A stretch of DNA of 64,000 nt from Lachnospiraceae oral taxon 107 str. F0167 (GTDB taxonomy: Bacteria > Bacillota > Clostridia > Lachnospirales > Lachnospiraceae), in contig GL890590.1 in assembly GCA_000209465.1 (NCBI GenBank), forward strand, positions 5,853 to 69,852, given 5' to 3'. The notes beneath the pieces were generated by a model, which did not search any database, had not been told where the DNA came from, and saw only the letters and a program-made list of their open reading frames with translations. Shown here piece after piece: positions 44,744-52,899 of this stretch (positions are counted from its first letter, which is position 1; each line of letters opens with the position of its first letter). Made by a program: the position numbers and the translations under genes.

Positions 44744-45878
44744 ATGGTAGAATTAGATGGTTTTAAAACCACATTACAATCCTACGAAAAAATATTGCTG
44801 GAAGTGAGGGATTCACTTTGACTTATACAGTAAGGAAAAAAAGATAATTGAGCTTGATCGTGCTATGGAAGAGCCTACATTTTGGGATGATCCGAAGGAG
44901 AGTACCAAGATAGTAAGAGAGGCAAAACAGCTCAAAGATACTGTCGAAAAATATAATAAGTTAAAGTCTGAATACGAAGATATCGGAGTCCTTATAGAGA
45001 TGGGCTATGAGGAAAATGATGAGAGCCTTATACCTGAAATAGAGGCTATGCTTGAGGAGTTTACAAAGGAAATAGATGCTTTAAAAATAGCGACTCTTCT
45101 TACAGGGGAATATGATGATGCAAGTGCTATTATGAAATTAAATGCCGGTGCCGGAGGTACGGAATCCTGCGACTGGTGCTCAATGTTATACAGAATGTAT
45201 ACAAGATGGGCGGCAAAAGAAGGCTACACTGTGGATGTGCTTGATATACTTGACGGTGATGAAGCAGGTATAAAATCAGTCACATTGCAGATAAACGGCT
45301 TGAATGCCTATGGTTATCTTAGAAGTGAGCATGGTGTGCACAGACTTGTGCGTATTTCACCTTTTAATGCGGCAGGAAAGCGTCAGACTTCATTTGTGTC
45401 CTGTGATATTATGCCGGATATTGAAGAAGACCTTGATGTGGATATCAATCCGGATGATTTAAGGATAGATACCTATCGTTCATCAGGTGCCGGAGGTCAG
45501 CATATCAACAAGACTTCTTCAGCTATAAGAATCACACATATCCCTACAGGTGTGGTAGTACAGTGCCAGAATGAAAGAAGCCAGTTCCAAAACAAGGACA
45601 AGGCTATGCAGATGCTTAAAGCAAAGCTCTTTATGTTAAAGCAGCAGGCAAATGTTGAGAAGCTTTCGGATATCAGAGGTGATGTAAAGGACATAGGCTG
45701 GGGAAATCAGATTCGTTCCTATGTAATGCAGCCATATACAATGGTAAAGGATCACAGAACCGGAGCGGAAAGCGGAAATGTAAGTGCGGTTATGGACGGA
45801 GATATTGATAAGTTCATTATTGCATACCTTACCTGGCAAAGTCTTGGATGCCCTGCAAGAAATGCAGGGGATGAATAA
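44744..45878 (+). CDS. prfB: Peptide chain release factor 2, programmed +1 frameshift
   Basis: Release factor 2, which ends translation at UGA and UAA. The first part starts at ATG 44744 behind GTGGGTGAG and encodes 25 residues ending CTT-TGA at 44816-44821. Shifting +1 at CTT and reading GAC from 44820 gives DLYSKEKKIIELDRAMEEPTFWDD and the rest without interruption, about 377 residues. AGGG five bases before the slip codon acts as the internal Shine-Dalgarno. RF2 identity is fixed by the SPF recognition tripeptide (VRISPFN); the catalytic GGQ is in SGAGGQHINKT. This is the classic autoregulatory frameshift, not an error. Confidence 0.95.
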
Positions 45879-45891
45879 TTAAGAAATAAAG

Positions 45892-45929
45892 AAACCGTCT
45901 GTGAAAAGAGTTTGTTTTCACAGGCGGTT
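45892..45929. terminator. Bidirectional terminator between prfB and the minus-strand gene
   Basis: AAACCGTCTGTGAAAA pairs with TTTTCACAGGCGGTTT through one G-U pair. The minus-strand hypothetical gene ends inside this stem. Confidence 0.8.
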
Positions 45930-46460
45930 TTGTGTTTTATCTTTTAGAGCCTCACTTAATAAAAACATATTGTTGATATAATGTTTATACTCAGGTCCTT
46001 TTTTATTAAAATCATCCTCATTTATTCCTCTATAAACATAAATTGCGGTTTCAAAAAAGGAAGAATTGGACATAAGATAATCTTTATCCGGTATATAAAC
46101 CAATATAATCTTAGGAGAATCTCCGATTTTTACAAATCTCTCATAAAAATCTTTATAAAAGCGGGAAGTCGCCAAATTTTGTGGGAGTTGCCAAATATCA
46201 TTAGTGGGAAATTTTAGGGTATTTTCGGGTTTATTATAATTAATCAGTGAGATGGCGGATTCTGCTGTCATCCTGTCAAGCTCACTATACAATACTTTAT
46301 GCAGTCCATATTCTTTTCCAAGCAGTAAAATCATATCATCCAGTGATTTTTTGGGCATAATAATATCATTTTTATAAAAGTTATAAACCGACGGCAAAAA
46401 ACTGTTGTCTGTAGTAGATATATCTCCGATAGTACGATAATTACAAATGTATTGATTCAT
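45918..46460 (-). CDS. Hypothetical protein downstream of the RloAB-like module
   Basis: A 180-residue soluble protein I do not recognise. ATG 46460 was chosen because CAGGAGA precedes it; the frame extends 14 codons upstream without a ribosome site. Recognisable features are only general: mixed alpha/beta composition, a hydrophobic strand PKIILVYIPDKDYL and a charged C-terminus. The stop codon lies inside the stem of the terminator shared with prfB, so the last six codons (KTQNRL) are terminator sequence. It lies on the same strand as the ATPase/RloB pair, but an 87-base gap makes co-transcription uncertain. Confidence 0.6.
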   Translation of the reverse strand: MNQYICNYRTIGDISTTDNSFLPSVYNFYKNDIIMPKKSLDDMILLLGKEYGLHKVLYSELDRMTAESAISLINYNKPENTLKFPTNDIWQLPQNLATSRFYKDFYERFVKIGDSPKIILVYIPDKDYLMSNSSFFETAIYVYRGINEDDFNKKGPEYKHYINNMFLLSEALKDKTQNRL

Positions 46461-46547
46461 AAAGTTCTCCTGTACTAATCCACAAATTGCTTCTAACAAC
46501 ATTACTGTTTAATCATTCAGTAAGGAATTATACCACTTTTATTGTAT

Positions 46548-47213
46548 TTAAGTTGTTGGATAGATATTAGGGAGCTTTTCTATAATCTTATATACATCCG
46601 TGTATGGGGATACATCTAATCCAAATGGAAGACTATAACCATTATTAATATGGCTCCTCTCTATTTGCTTTGCATGTTCGGTAGCTTTACCGGTATAAGA
46701 TTATAACTGAGAATATATATCTTTGGACTTTTCATAGTTTGGTATATATTTATTTAACTCCACTTGGACTGACCTATAGTCGTTAAAATGTTTGGTACTA
46801 TACATAAAGTGTAATAAATACCAAAACTCAAAGCAGGGGTTTGAAATTATGATTTCAATATTCTTAGCATGGGCTCTTTTTCTTGCATCTAACAGCTTTT
46901 GATTTTTTGTGTTTAATGCATTTTGTGTCTTATAATCAACATCACCGTCAGCAACTATCCAGGTACTATCACCATATTCAATAGAAATTTGCTCTTCTTT
47001 TTTGTATGAAATAGCTTTATCCAGAAGATGCGTATAATCGGTTTTTGCTCCGTCAGCTTTATTACTTACTATTCGAACATCTATATTAGTTTGCCGTGTA
47101 CGATAGTTATCAAAATACATCGGTTCGGTTTTTGAACCCTCTGTTATAATCAATATAACCGGCTTTATTTTTCGCTTCTTTTGCCCTCTTTTTTCAGGTT
47201 TTATTCTTGGCAT
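46548..47213 (-). pseudogene. rloB: RloB-like gene broken by an in-frame stop
   Basis: From ATG 47213 (directly after the ATPase stop) 170 codons read as an RloB-family protein: PVILIITEGSKTEPMYFDNY at the N-terminus, WIVADGDVDYKTQNA and SNPCFEFWYLLHF, the TOPRIM-like acidic motifs. TAA at 46703-46701 stops it. The same frame continues without another stop for 50 codons, ending in VSPYTDVYKIIEKLPNIYP, the normal RloB C-terminal pattern, to TAA at 46548. One base change would thus restore a ~221-residue protein. The product is a truncated effector unless the stop is read through or is an assembly error. Confidence 0.82.
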
Positions 47214-48398
47214 TTATTCACCTCTTTTTATAAATGGAATGGCACCATATCTGCCTAACAGATAGCCTTTTTCTATTTCGGTTCCCTTTTTTATAGGAAA
47301 ATCGTATAGCGAAAAAAGATTGGTAACGGCAGTTTCTTCTTCTTTTTCTGTAAACCAAATTTGATCCCTTCTTAGGATATCGGAATCTAATAATATGGTG
47401 CTATGGGAAGTAAAAATCAACTGTGCATTTTTTGTATTAAACTCTTTACTGTTAAAAAGAGAAATAAGATGCTTTGTCAGTAACGGATGCAGATGTGCAT
47501 CTATTTCATCAGCAATAAATACTGTTCCTTCATCCAGAGCCTTTTTGGCAAAACAAATCACTTCCAGATATGCCCTTGTTCCGTCAGATTCTTCCACAAT
47601 ATTTAAATCATAATAAGATGGTTGTCCGTCAGTATTATATACAATATGCACAGTTTTTAAATTATCTGTAGGAAATATGGAATCAATGACATTTAAATCA
47701 CCGGAGTCTTTTAAAAGTAGATCATTTATTCCAAAATCCGCAACTTTCAGCATTGATAAAATGCTATTTTTGAAATCATTATTTTCAAATTTTGAAGAAG
47801 TTGTCCTAATATCTTTTGTAAAAAACTGACATGACGCAAACCATTCAAAAGCAGGAATAACTTCAGAATAATTCCAATTTGCAGCAACAGAAAGATATAA
47901 TTTATTTGCAGATGTACGTTCTTTAAAGGAATTTTGTTTGGATACATCTTTGACAAAACGGAAATCTTTTGTATTACTGCGTTCGAATATTATAGCCTGT
48001 CTTCCTTTTGGATAATGATAAAGATATTCATCTATAACCTCATCATCGTTTATGGAAAAACCGTAGGCATAGCTGATGCCGTTTGATATAAAAATAACTT
48101 CGAATTTACTGGGAAAATATTGGGTATCTTTATCAAACTGAAACGGATAGCGGGGTATCTTTTTATGTAGTTGTAAATTATGAGAATTTAATACAAAATC
48201 AACCATAAAAGAAAAAGCTCTGATTATATTGGACTTACCTGAAGCATTAGCACCATATATAACAGCGGATTTCAAATATTTTTCATTTGCATATGAGATT
48301 AAATGCTCAGGATGCTCTTTTACATTACCTGCAAGCATGGATAATGTAACTTTATCCTTTATAGAGCGAAAATTGGTGACACTAAACTGTATTAACAT
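47214..48398 (-). CDS. rloA: RloA-like AAA ATPase (AbiL-type defence module)
   Basis: A 394-residue ATPase of the AAA_15/OLD-like group. MLIQFSVTNFRSIKD opens the fold, Walker A is GANASGKSN (about residues 49-57), Walker B is VFIADEIDAHLHPLL and the H-loop is FTSHSTILLDSD. ATG 48398 follows AGGAGC. RloA/RloB-type pairs (ATPase plus TOPRIM-like RloB, as in lactococcal AbiL) are known or predicted abortive-infection systems in which the ATPase senses phage and the RloB partner acts on nucleic acid. Here the partner is interrupted, so the module is probably disarmed. Confidence 0.85.
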   Translation of the reverse strand: MLIQFSVTNFRSIKDKVTLSMLAGNVKEHPEHLISYANEKYLKSAVIYGANASGKSNIIRAFSFMVDFVLNSHNLQLHKKIPRYPFQFDKDTQYFPSKFEVIFISNGISYAYGFSINDDEVIDEYLYHYPKGRQAIIFERSNTKDFRFVKDVSKQNSFKERTSANKLYLSVAANWNYSEVIPAFEWFASCQFFTKDIRTTSSKFENNDFKNSILSMLKVADFGINDLLLKDSGDLNVIDSIFPTDNLKTVHIVYNTDGQPSYYDLNIVEESDGTRAYLEVICFAKKALDEGTVFIADEIDAHLHPLLTKHLISLFNSKEFNTKNAQLIFTSHSTILLDSDILRRDQIWFTEKEEETAVTNLFSLYDFPIKKGTEIEKGYLLGRYGAIPFIKRGE

Positions 48399-48600
48399 AG
48401 CAATGCTCCTAAAAACTTTATTCGTATAAATTATTATAATGAAAAACAGCTGATAAAACAATGCATAAAAATTTCAAAAGAACCATTCGTGGATAAGAAG
48501 TTCAGAATTTTGGATATATCGACCTATTATTAGGTTTCTTTTATTTTTACCGAAAGCTATAATCGCTCTATAAGTTTTAGATATTTGGAGGAACAAATTT

Positions 48601-48669
48601 ATGAAAAAGCAAGTGATTGCAATATCTGTAGCGGCTATAACCGCTTTAAGTCTTATGGAGATAAAGTGA
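48601..48669 (+). pseudogene. Relic of a lipoprotein gene (signal peptide only)
   Basis: Behind TTGGAGGA an ATG opens MKKQVIAISVAAITALSLMEIK, then TGA. This is a lipoprotein-type signal sequence that stops where the lipobox cysteine should be. In the shifted frame the next bases read GDKVNNKI then TAA, similar to the polar start of a mature lipoprotein. The rest is gone. A real 22-residue peptide is possible but less likely. Confidence 0.45.
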
Positions 48670-48696
48670 ACAATAAAATATAAGAAAAAAATACAG

Positions 48697-48725
48697 TTGC
48701 AATGAAAAAAGAAACATGATATTAT
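48697..48725 (+). promoter_or_regulatory. Candidate promoter of the rpsF operon
   Basis: TTGCAA (48697-48702), 17-base spacer, TATTAT (48720-48725). It lies 69 bases before the rpsF start. Confidence 0.45.
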
Positions 48726-48793
48726 TAAGTACTGTGACACATAATCCTTGCTTTTGATTATATCAAAGGCCAGAGACCAAGAGGAGGTAAGAA

Positions 48794-49081
48794 ATGACAA
48801 GTACATATGAATTAGCATTAGTGCTTAATGGTAAGCTTGAAGATGATGCAAGAGCGGAAGCTCTGGAGAAAGTTCAAAACTACATCACAAGATTTGGTGG
48901 AAGCGTTGTAAATGTCGATGATTGGGGCAAGAAAAGATTTGCCTATGACATTAACAAGCAAAAAGAGGGATTCTACTATTTCATTAAGTTCCAGTCAGAG
49001 AACAATAACTGCCCTAATGAGTTAGAGGCAAATGTTCGTATCATGGAATCAGTTGTGAGATACCTAGTCGTTAAGCAGTAA
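48794..49081 (+). CDS. rpsF: 30S ribosomal protein S6
   Basis: A 95-residue S6 protein, complete, with the family's N-terminal YELALVLN, the central WGKKRFAYDINKQKEGFYYFIKF and C-terminal VRIMESVVRYLVVK. GAGGAGGT precedes the ATG. First gene of the conserved rpsF-ssb-rpsR operon; S6 and S18 bind next to each other in the small subunit and in many Firmicutes repress this operon by binding its leader. Confidence 0.96.
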   Translation: MTSTYELALVLNGKLEDDARAEALEKVQNYITRFGGSVVNVDDWGKKRFAYDINKQKEGFYYFIKFQSENNNCPNELEANVRIMESVVRYLVVKQ

Positions 49082-49104
49082 GCTTAATATAAAGGAGAGA
49101 TTGT

Positions 49105-49554
49105 ATGAACAAAGCCATATTGATGGGCAGGCTAACAAGAGACCCGGAAGTAAGATATTCAAGTGGTGAGAGATCCATGGCAATTGCGAGATATACTCTT
49201 GCAGTAGACAGAGGTTTTAAGCGTGGAGGAGATTCATCGGAACAGACCGCAGACTTTATACCATGTGTTGCATTTGATAAAGCCGGCGAATTTGCAGAGA
49301 GATATTTTAGACAGGGAATGAGAGTATTGATTTCAGGTCGTATTCAGACAGGAAGCTATACAAACAAGGAAGGTCAGAAAGTTTATACAACTGAGGTTAT
49401 TATAGAGACTCAGGAATTTGCAGACAGTAAGGGAGCAAGTGATGGCGCAGGTAGCTATCAGACTTCCACAAGACCGTCACCGGCATCGGCAAGCACGGAC
49501 GGGTTTATGAATATACCGGACGGAGTTGATGACGAGGGTCTACCATTTAACTAG
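49105..49554 (+). CDS. ssb: Single-stranded DNA-binding protein
   Basis: A 149-residue SSB. The OB-fold domain runs from MNKAILMGRLTRDPEVRYSS to about residue 110; a Ser/Gly/Pro-rich flexible tail follows, and the partner-binding acidic tip reads DGVDDEGLPFN with the conserved final PF. AAAGGAGAG precedes the ATG. It coats single-stranded DNA in replication and repair. Confidence 0.96.
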   Translation: MNKAILMGRLTRDPEVRYSSGERSMAIARYTLAVDRGFKRGGDSSEQTADFIPCVAFDKAGEFAERYFRQGMRVLISGRIQTGSYTNKEGQKVYTTEVIIETQEFADSKGASDGAGSYQTSTRPSPASASTDGFMNIPDGVDDEGLPFN

Positions 49555-49580
49555 GTTAAAATAAGAAAGGGGACTTTATC

Positions 49581-49850
49581 ATGGCATTTAACAAGGCTGA
49601 TAGAGCTGATGGCTCTAGAAGAAGACCTGCTAACGGATTACGCAGGAGAAAGAAAGTTTGTACATTCTGTGGTGATAAGGAAAAGGCTATTGATTATAAA
49701 GATGTAGCAACTCTTAGAAAATATATTTCAGAAAGAGGAAAAATACTTCCAAGAAGAATTTCAGGAAGCTGTGCTAAGCATCAGAGAGAAATCACAGTAG
49801 CTATCAAGAAGGCTAGACATATAGCTCTTCTTCCTTATGTTGTAGAATAA
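49581..49850 (+). CDS. rpsR: 30S ribosomal protein S18
   Basis: An 89-residue S18 with [21 protein letters not shown] and the conserved [21 protein letters not shown]. The CxxC and later cysteine are kept, as in zinc-binding forms. AGAAAGGGG precedes the ATG. Third and last gene of the operon, ending at a terminator. Confidence 0.96.
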   Translation: MAFNKADRADGSRRRPANGLRRRKKVCTFCGDKEKAIDYKDVATLRKYISERGKILPRRISGSCAKHQREITVAIKKARHIALLPYVVE

Positions 49851-49889
49851 GATATACAGATAATAAGGTCAAATGATCGTAATATAAAT

Positions 49890-49923
49890 AACCGCTTTTG
49901 TCTTAGACAGAGGCGGTTTTTTA
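49890..49923 (+). terminator. Terminator of the rpsF-ssb-rpsR operon
   Basis: AACCGC pairs with GCGGTT, extended by TTTTGTC/GACAGAG pairing, followed by a T-run. Confidence 0.8.
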
Positions 49924-50044
49924 CATTAGTTAAGGTAATCGTAAGGAAAAAAACACACTCATAGTGTATAATGTATATTAGAAGTAATTATATGGCAGTA
50001 ACTTTAAAACTTTGAACTAAATATAAAACATAATGGAGTGAAAT

Positions 50045-51388
50045 ATGAGAAAAAAAATATTTTTATCGCTTTTTGCTGTTGGTTTACTTTTTGTATCACC
50101 GGGAACAGTCTATGCTGAGGGGTGGTCAAAGTCGGGATCCGACTGGATATACTTAGATAATAACAATAATAAGATAACAAATGAGTGGAGAAAGGGTGCT
50201 GATGATAAGTGGCGCTACCTGAATGAAAAAGGTGTAATGGCAACGGAGAGTTGGGTAGATGACAGTAATTATTATGTTGATGATCAGGGACTTATAGTAG
50301 AAGGCTGGAAAAAGCTGAAGTTTGGAAATGAGTATCATTGGGCATATTTCCAAAGCGGAGGCAAGGCTGTAAAAGAGAGTTGGAAGAATATAGGTGATAA
50401 GCATTATTATTTTGATGATGAAGGAAAGATGCTTACCGGCTGGATATTGGATGATGATTACTATACAAAAAGTGACGGAACCATGGTGACCGGATGGTAT
50501 AAGCTTGTGCCGCCATACAGTGAGGAGTCAAAGCCGGGACCGAATCAGACATCGGGTGAGAAGTGGTTTTACTTTGCAAGTAATGGAAAGAAGTTTAAAC
50601 CTGTACTGACAAACGGGATTAAATACGGTGAGAAAAAAATAGACGGTTCAAGATATGCATTTAATGAAAACGGTGAACTTGTAACCGGCTGGGTTCAAAT
50701 ATCGGGTGGCTCCAATCCGTCTATAAGAAATTTTAAATATATAAATGAGGACGGAACCGTAAGAAAAGGATGGTATTCCATAGAGCCTCCGGAGGAGCTG
50801 GCAGGGGGATATAATAATCTTGTTGAGTGGTTTTATTTTTCAACCACAGGAGAACCATATGCCTCAAAGACCGATAATCTTAATGCAGGTGATTTGCTGA
50901 AAATAAATGATAAACAGTATTTATTTAATAAAAACGGAAATCCCGTATACGGTATTCAAAAGGTTTATCATGGAAACAGCTATTCGGCATATTATTTCGG
51001 TACAAGCTCTCAATGCTATTTGATAAAAGGAAAGCAGAATATAAAGGAGAGTTCAGGTCAACTTGAAGAGTATTATTTTCAGACCTCAACAGGCAAGGGT
51101 TGGACGGGAACAAAGGATTCAAAGCTTTATTATAAGGGAAGAATTGTAAAAGCAAATCCTTCTTTAAAGTATCAGGTTTTCAGTGTTCCGAATGAAAACG
51201 GAACAGGAAGCACAAATTATGTGGTAGCTCCTTCGGGGAAAATCGTATCAAATGCCAGAGTCAAGGATGCGGATAAGGTGGAATATAAGACAAATTCTTC
51301 CGGAGTATTGGTTGCAATAGACGGAGATACAAATATAAAGGGAACTTTTGAGGTTCCGCAAGAGCCCGAGTGGACAAATAATGATTAA
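50045..51388 (+). CDS. Secreted cell-wall-binding-repeat protein
   Basis: A 447-residue exported protein with a signal peptide (residues 1-24, cut after VYA). Nearly all the remainder is choline-binding/glucan-binding-type repeats with aromatic and glycine signatures, for example WSKSGSDWIYLDNN, HYYFDDEGKMLTGW and YAFNENGELVTGW. Such repeats attach proteins to wall polymers. There is no separate catalytic domain. ATGGAGTG precedes the ATG. The HIT and rhomboid genes follow within 12 bases, so the three may be one transcript. Its role is probably adhesion or wall structure. Confidence 0.85.
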   Translation: MRKKIFLSLFAVGLLFVSPGTVYAEGWSKSGSDWIYLDNNNNKITNEWRKGADDKWRYLNEKGVMATESWVDDSNYYVDDQGLIVEGWKKLKFGNEYHWAYFQSGGKAVKESWKNIGDKHYYFDDEGKMLTGWILDDDYYTKSDGTMVTGWYKLVPPYSEESKPGPNQTSGEKWFYFASNGKKFKPVLTNGIKYGEKKIDGSRYAFNENGELVTGWVQISGGSNPSIRNFKYINEDGTVRKGWYSIEPPEELAGGYNNLVEWFYFSTTGEPYASKTDNLNAGDLLKINDKQYLFNKNGNPVYGIQKVYHGNSYSAYYFGTSSQCYLIKGKQNIKESSGQLEEYYFQTSTGKGWTGTKDSKLYYKGRIVKANPSLKYQVFSVPNENGTGSTNYVVAPSGKIVSNARVKDADKVEYKTNSSGVLVAIDGDTNIKGTFEVPQEPEWTNND

Positions 51389-51400
51389 AGTGAGGGAAAT

Positions 51401-51811
51401 ATGGATTGTATTTTTTGTAAAATAGCGAATGGAGAGATTCCGTCAGATACGGTTTATGAAGATGAAAATTTTAGAGTAATACTCGATTTATCTCCGGCAA
51501 GTAAAGGGCATATGCTTATTTTGCCGAAGTCGCATGCAAGAGATATTACGGAACTTCAAGAGGATATAGCAGGTAAGGCGCTTGTACTTGCGGCAAAACT
51601 TGGAAAGGCATCCATGAGTGCTTTGGGTGCTACAGGGTTTAACACTTTGGCGAATACGGGAGAGAGTGCCGGACAGACGGTGTTCCACTGTCATATTCAT
51701 GTTATACCAAGATATGATGATGCTTCAAGTATTGTCAGCTGGACTCCGAGAGAGTCTGATAAGGAAGTGCAAAAAGAGACTGCAAAGAAAATTTCAGAGT
51801 GTTTTAGATAA
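51401..51811 (+). CDS. HIT-family nucleotide hydrolase
   Basis: A 136-residue histidine-triad protein of the Hint type. The N-terminal CIFCKIANGEIPSD includes a CxxC, probably zinc-binding, and the catalytic triad is TVFHCHIHVIPRY. It hydrolyses nucleoside phosphoramidates or similar adenylated compounds. The stop codon overlaps the ATG of the rhomboid gene. Confidence 0.92.
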   Translation: MDCIFCKIANGEIPSDTVYEDENFRVILDLSPASKGHMLILPKSHARDITELQEDIAGKALVLAAKLGKASMSALGATGFNTLANTGESAGQTVFHCHIHVIPRYDDASSIVSWTPRESDKEVQKETAKKISECFR

Positions 51812-52428
51812 TGGAGTTTGGAATCGGTAAAAAAAACTATATAGCTATCAGTATTATTGTAGTGAATATTATATATTTTATATTTCTTGAAACACATGGA
51901 GGCTCCACATCCACCATGGTAATGTTAAAGTATGGTGCATCATTCCCTGTAAATATACAGGGGGGAGAGTATTACCGACTTGTAACATCCATGTTTATGC
52001 ATTTCGGAATAGAGCATATAGCCAATAATATGCTTATTTTGGCGATTCTTGGATGTAAACTGGAGGATATAGCCGGTCATATAAGATTTTTTATAATTTA
52101 TATGCTTTCAGGAGTCCTGGCTAATATAGCATCTGACTGGTTTCAGACAAACAGTGGTGATTATGCGGTCAGTGCCGGAGCTTCCGGAGCAATTTTCGGA
52201 GTGGTCGGAGCATTGCTTTATGCATTGATAATAAACAGAGGCAGAATAAAGGATCTGAGTCTCTATCAGATAGCCGCCTCACTTGTGCTTATGTTATATG
52301 CGGGATTTAAGTCCACGGGGGTGGACAATGTGGCACATGTGGTAGGGGCACTTGGCGGATTTTTGCTTTGCCTTCTATTGTATCGTCCACAAATTGATAA
52401 GAGCTATGAAGATATAGAGTTTTTGTAA
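51811..52428 (+). CDS. Rhomboid-family intramembrane serine protease
   Basis: A 205-residue polytopic membrane protein with the six-segment rhomboid core. Motifs: HIANNM in segment 2, the nucleophile serine in AGASGAIFGVVGAL and the catalytic histidine in DNVAHVVGALGGF. Both members of the Ser-His dyad are present. It is coupled to the HIT gene by a one-base overlap. A link with the neighbouring surface proteins is conceivable but not shown. Confidence 0.92.
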   Translation: MEFGIGKKNYIAISIIVVNIIYFIFLETHGGSTSTMVMLKYGASFPVNIQGGEYYRLVTSMFMHFGIEHIANNMLILAILGCKLEDIAGHIRFFIIYMLSGVLANIASDWFQTNSGDYAVSAGASGAIFGVVGALLYALIINRGRIKDLSLYQIAASLVLMLYAGFKSTGVDNVAHVVGALGGFLLCLLLYRPQIDKSYEDIEFL

Positions 52429-52472
52429 ATATATACTGTAAGTTGATGTTTGATAAAGATATAAAAGAATGT

Positions 52473-52511
52473 AAAAAAGGAAATATCTGCTTGACGGGTG
52501 TTTCCTTTTTT
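52473..52511 (+). terminator. Terminator after the rhomboid gene
   Basis: AAAAAAGGAAA pairs with TTTCCTTTTTT around a ~17-base loop. Confidence 0.75.
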
Positions 52512-52791
52512 GATGGAAAAAACAAAATTCAATGTAAATTTAATATGACACATTTTGTGAAGTTAGAGTTAAAAATAACTTATGAAAATATATAAGATTT
52601 ATTTAAGCAACATTTGTTGATTTAAAATGCATAAAATGGCATAAAAATATTATTAAAAATATAAAAATAATAGATGATAATAATAATAAATTAAGATAAG
52701 AACTAAATATTAATATGTTGTTACCTATTAAAATTAAATGATTTGCTTTTTCTTTCTTTAGGTAATATAATGTTAATAAGAATATAAGTTT
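52512..52791. other. AT-rich non-coding stretch
   Basis: About 280 bases of very AT-rich sequence with short A/T runs and no plausible gene, RNA gene or strong hairpin. It leads into the promoter region of the large surface-protein operon. Confidence 0.5.
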
Positions 52792-52820
52792 TTGCAACTA
52801 TATTTTAAGATGTTTTTAAT
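52792..52820 (+). promoter_or_regulatory. Candidate promoter of the surface-protein operon
   Basis: TTGCAA (52792-52797), 17-base spacer, TTTAAT (52815-52820), ~80 bases before the first start codon. Confidence 0.45.
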
Positions 52821-52841
52821 ATAAAAAACTTATATTTTTCA

Positions 52842-52876
52842 TTGTATTAACAAAAAAATAAATACTGTTAATACAA
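52842..52876 (+). promoter_or_regulatory. Perfect 11-bp inverted repeat in the operon leader
   Basis: TTGTATTAACA (52842-52852) and TGTTAATACAA (52866-52876) are exact inverted copies 13 bases apart, ending 23 bases before the first ATG. It is either an operator or a 5' UTR hairpin close to the ribosome site. Confidence 0.6.
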
Positions 52877-52899
52877 AATAAATTAGAGAAAGGGTGAAT

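Noticed and set aside
44744-44865. Apparent frameshift error at the start of prfB
   Set aside because: CTT-TGA-C with an upstream AGGG is the known programmed frameshift of RF2 genes.
48474-48818. Minus-strand reading frame of 114 codons between rloA and rpsF
   Set aside because: It overlaps the rpsF ribosome site and start and has no family signal; the hydrophobic sequence reflects A/T-rich reverse complement.
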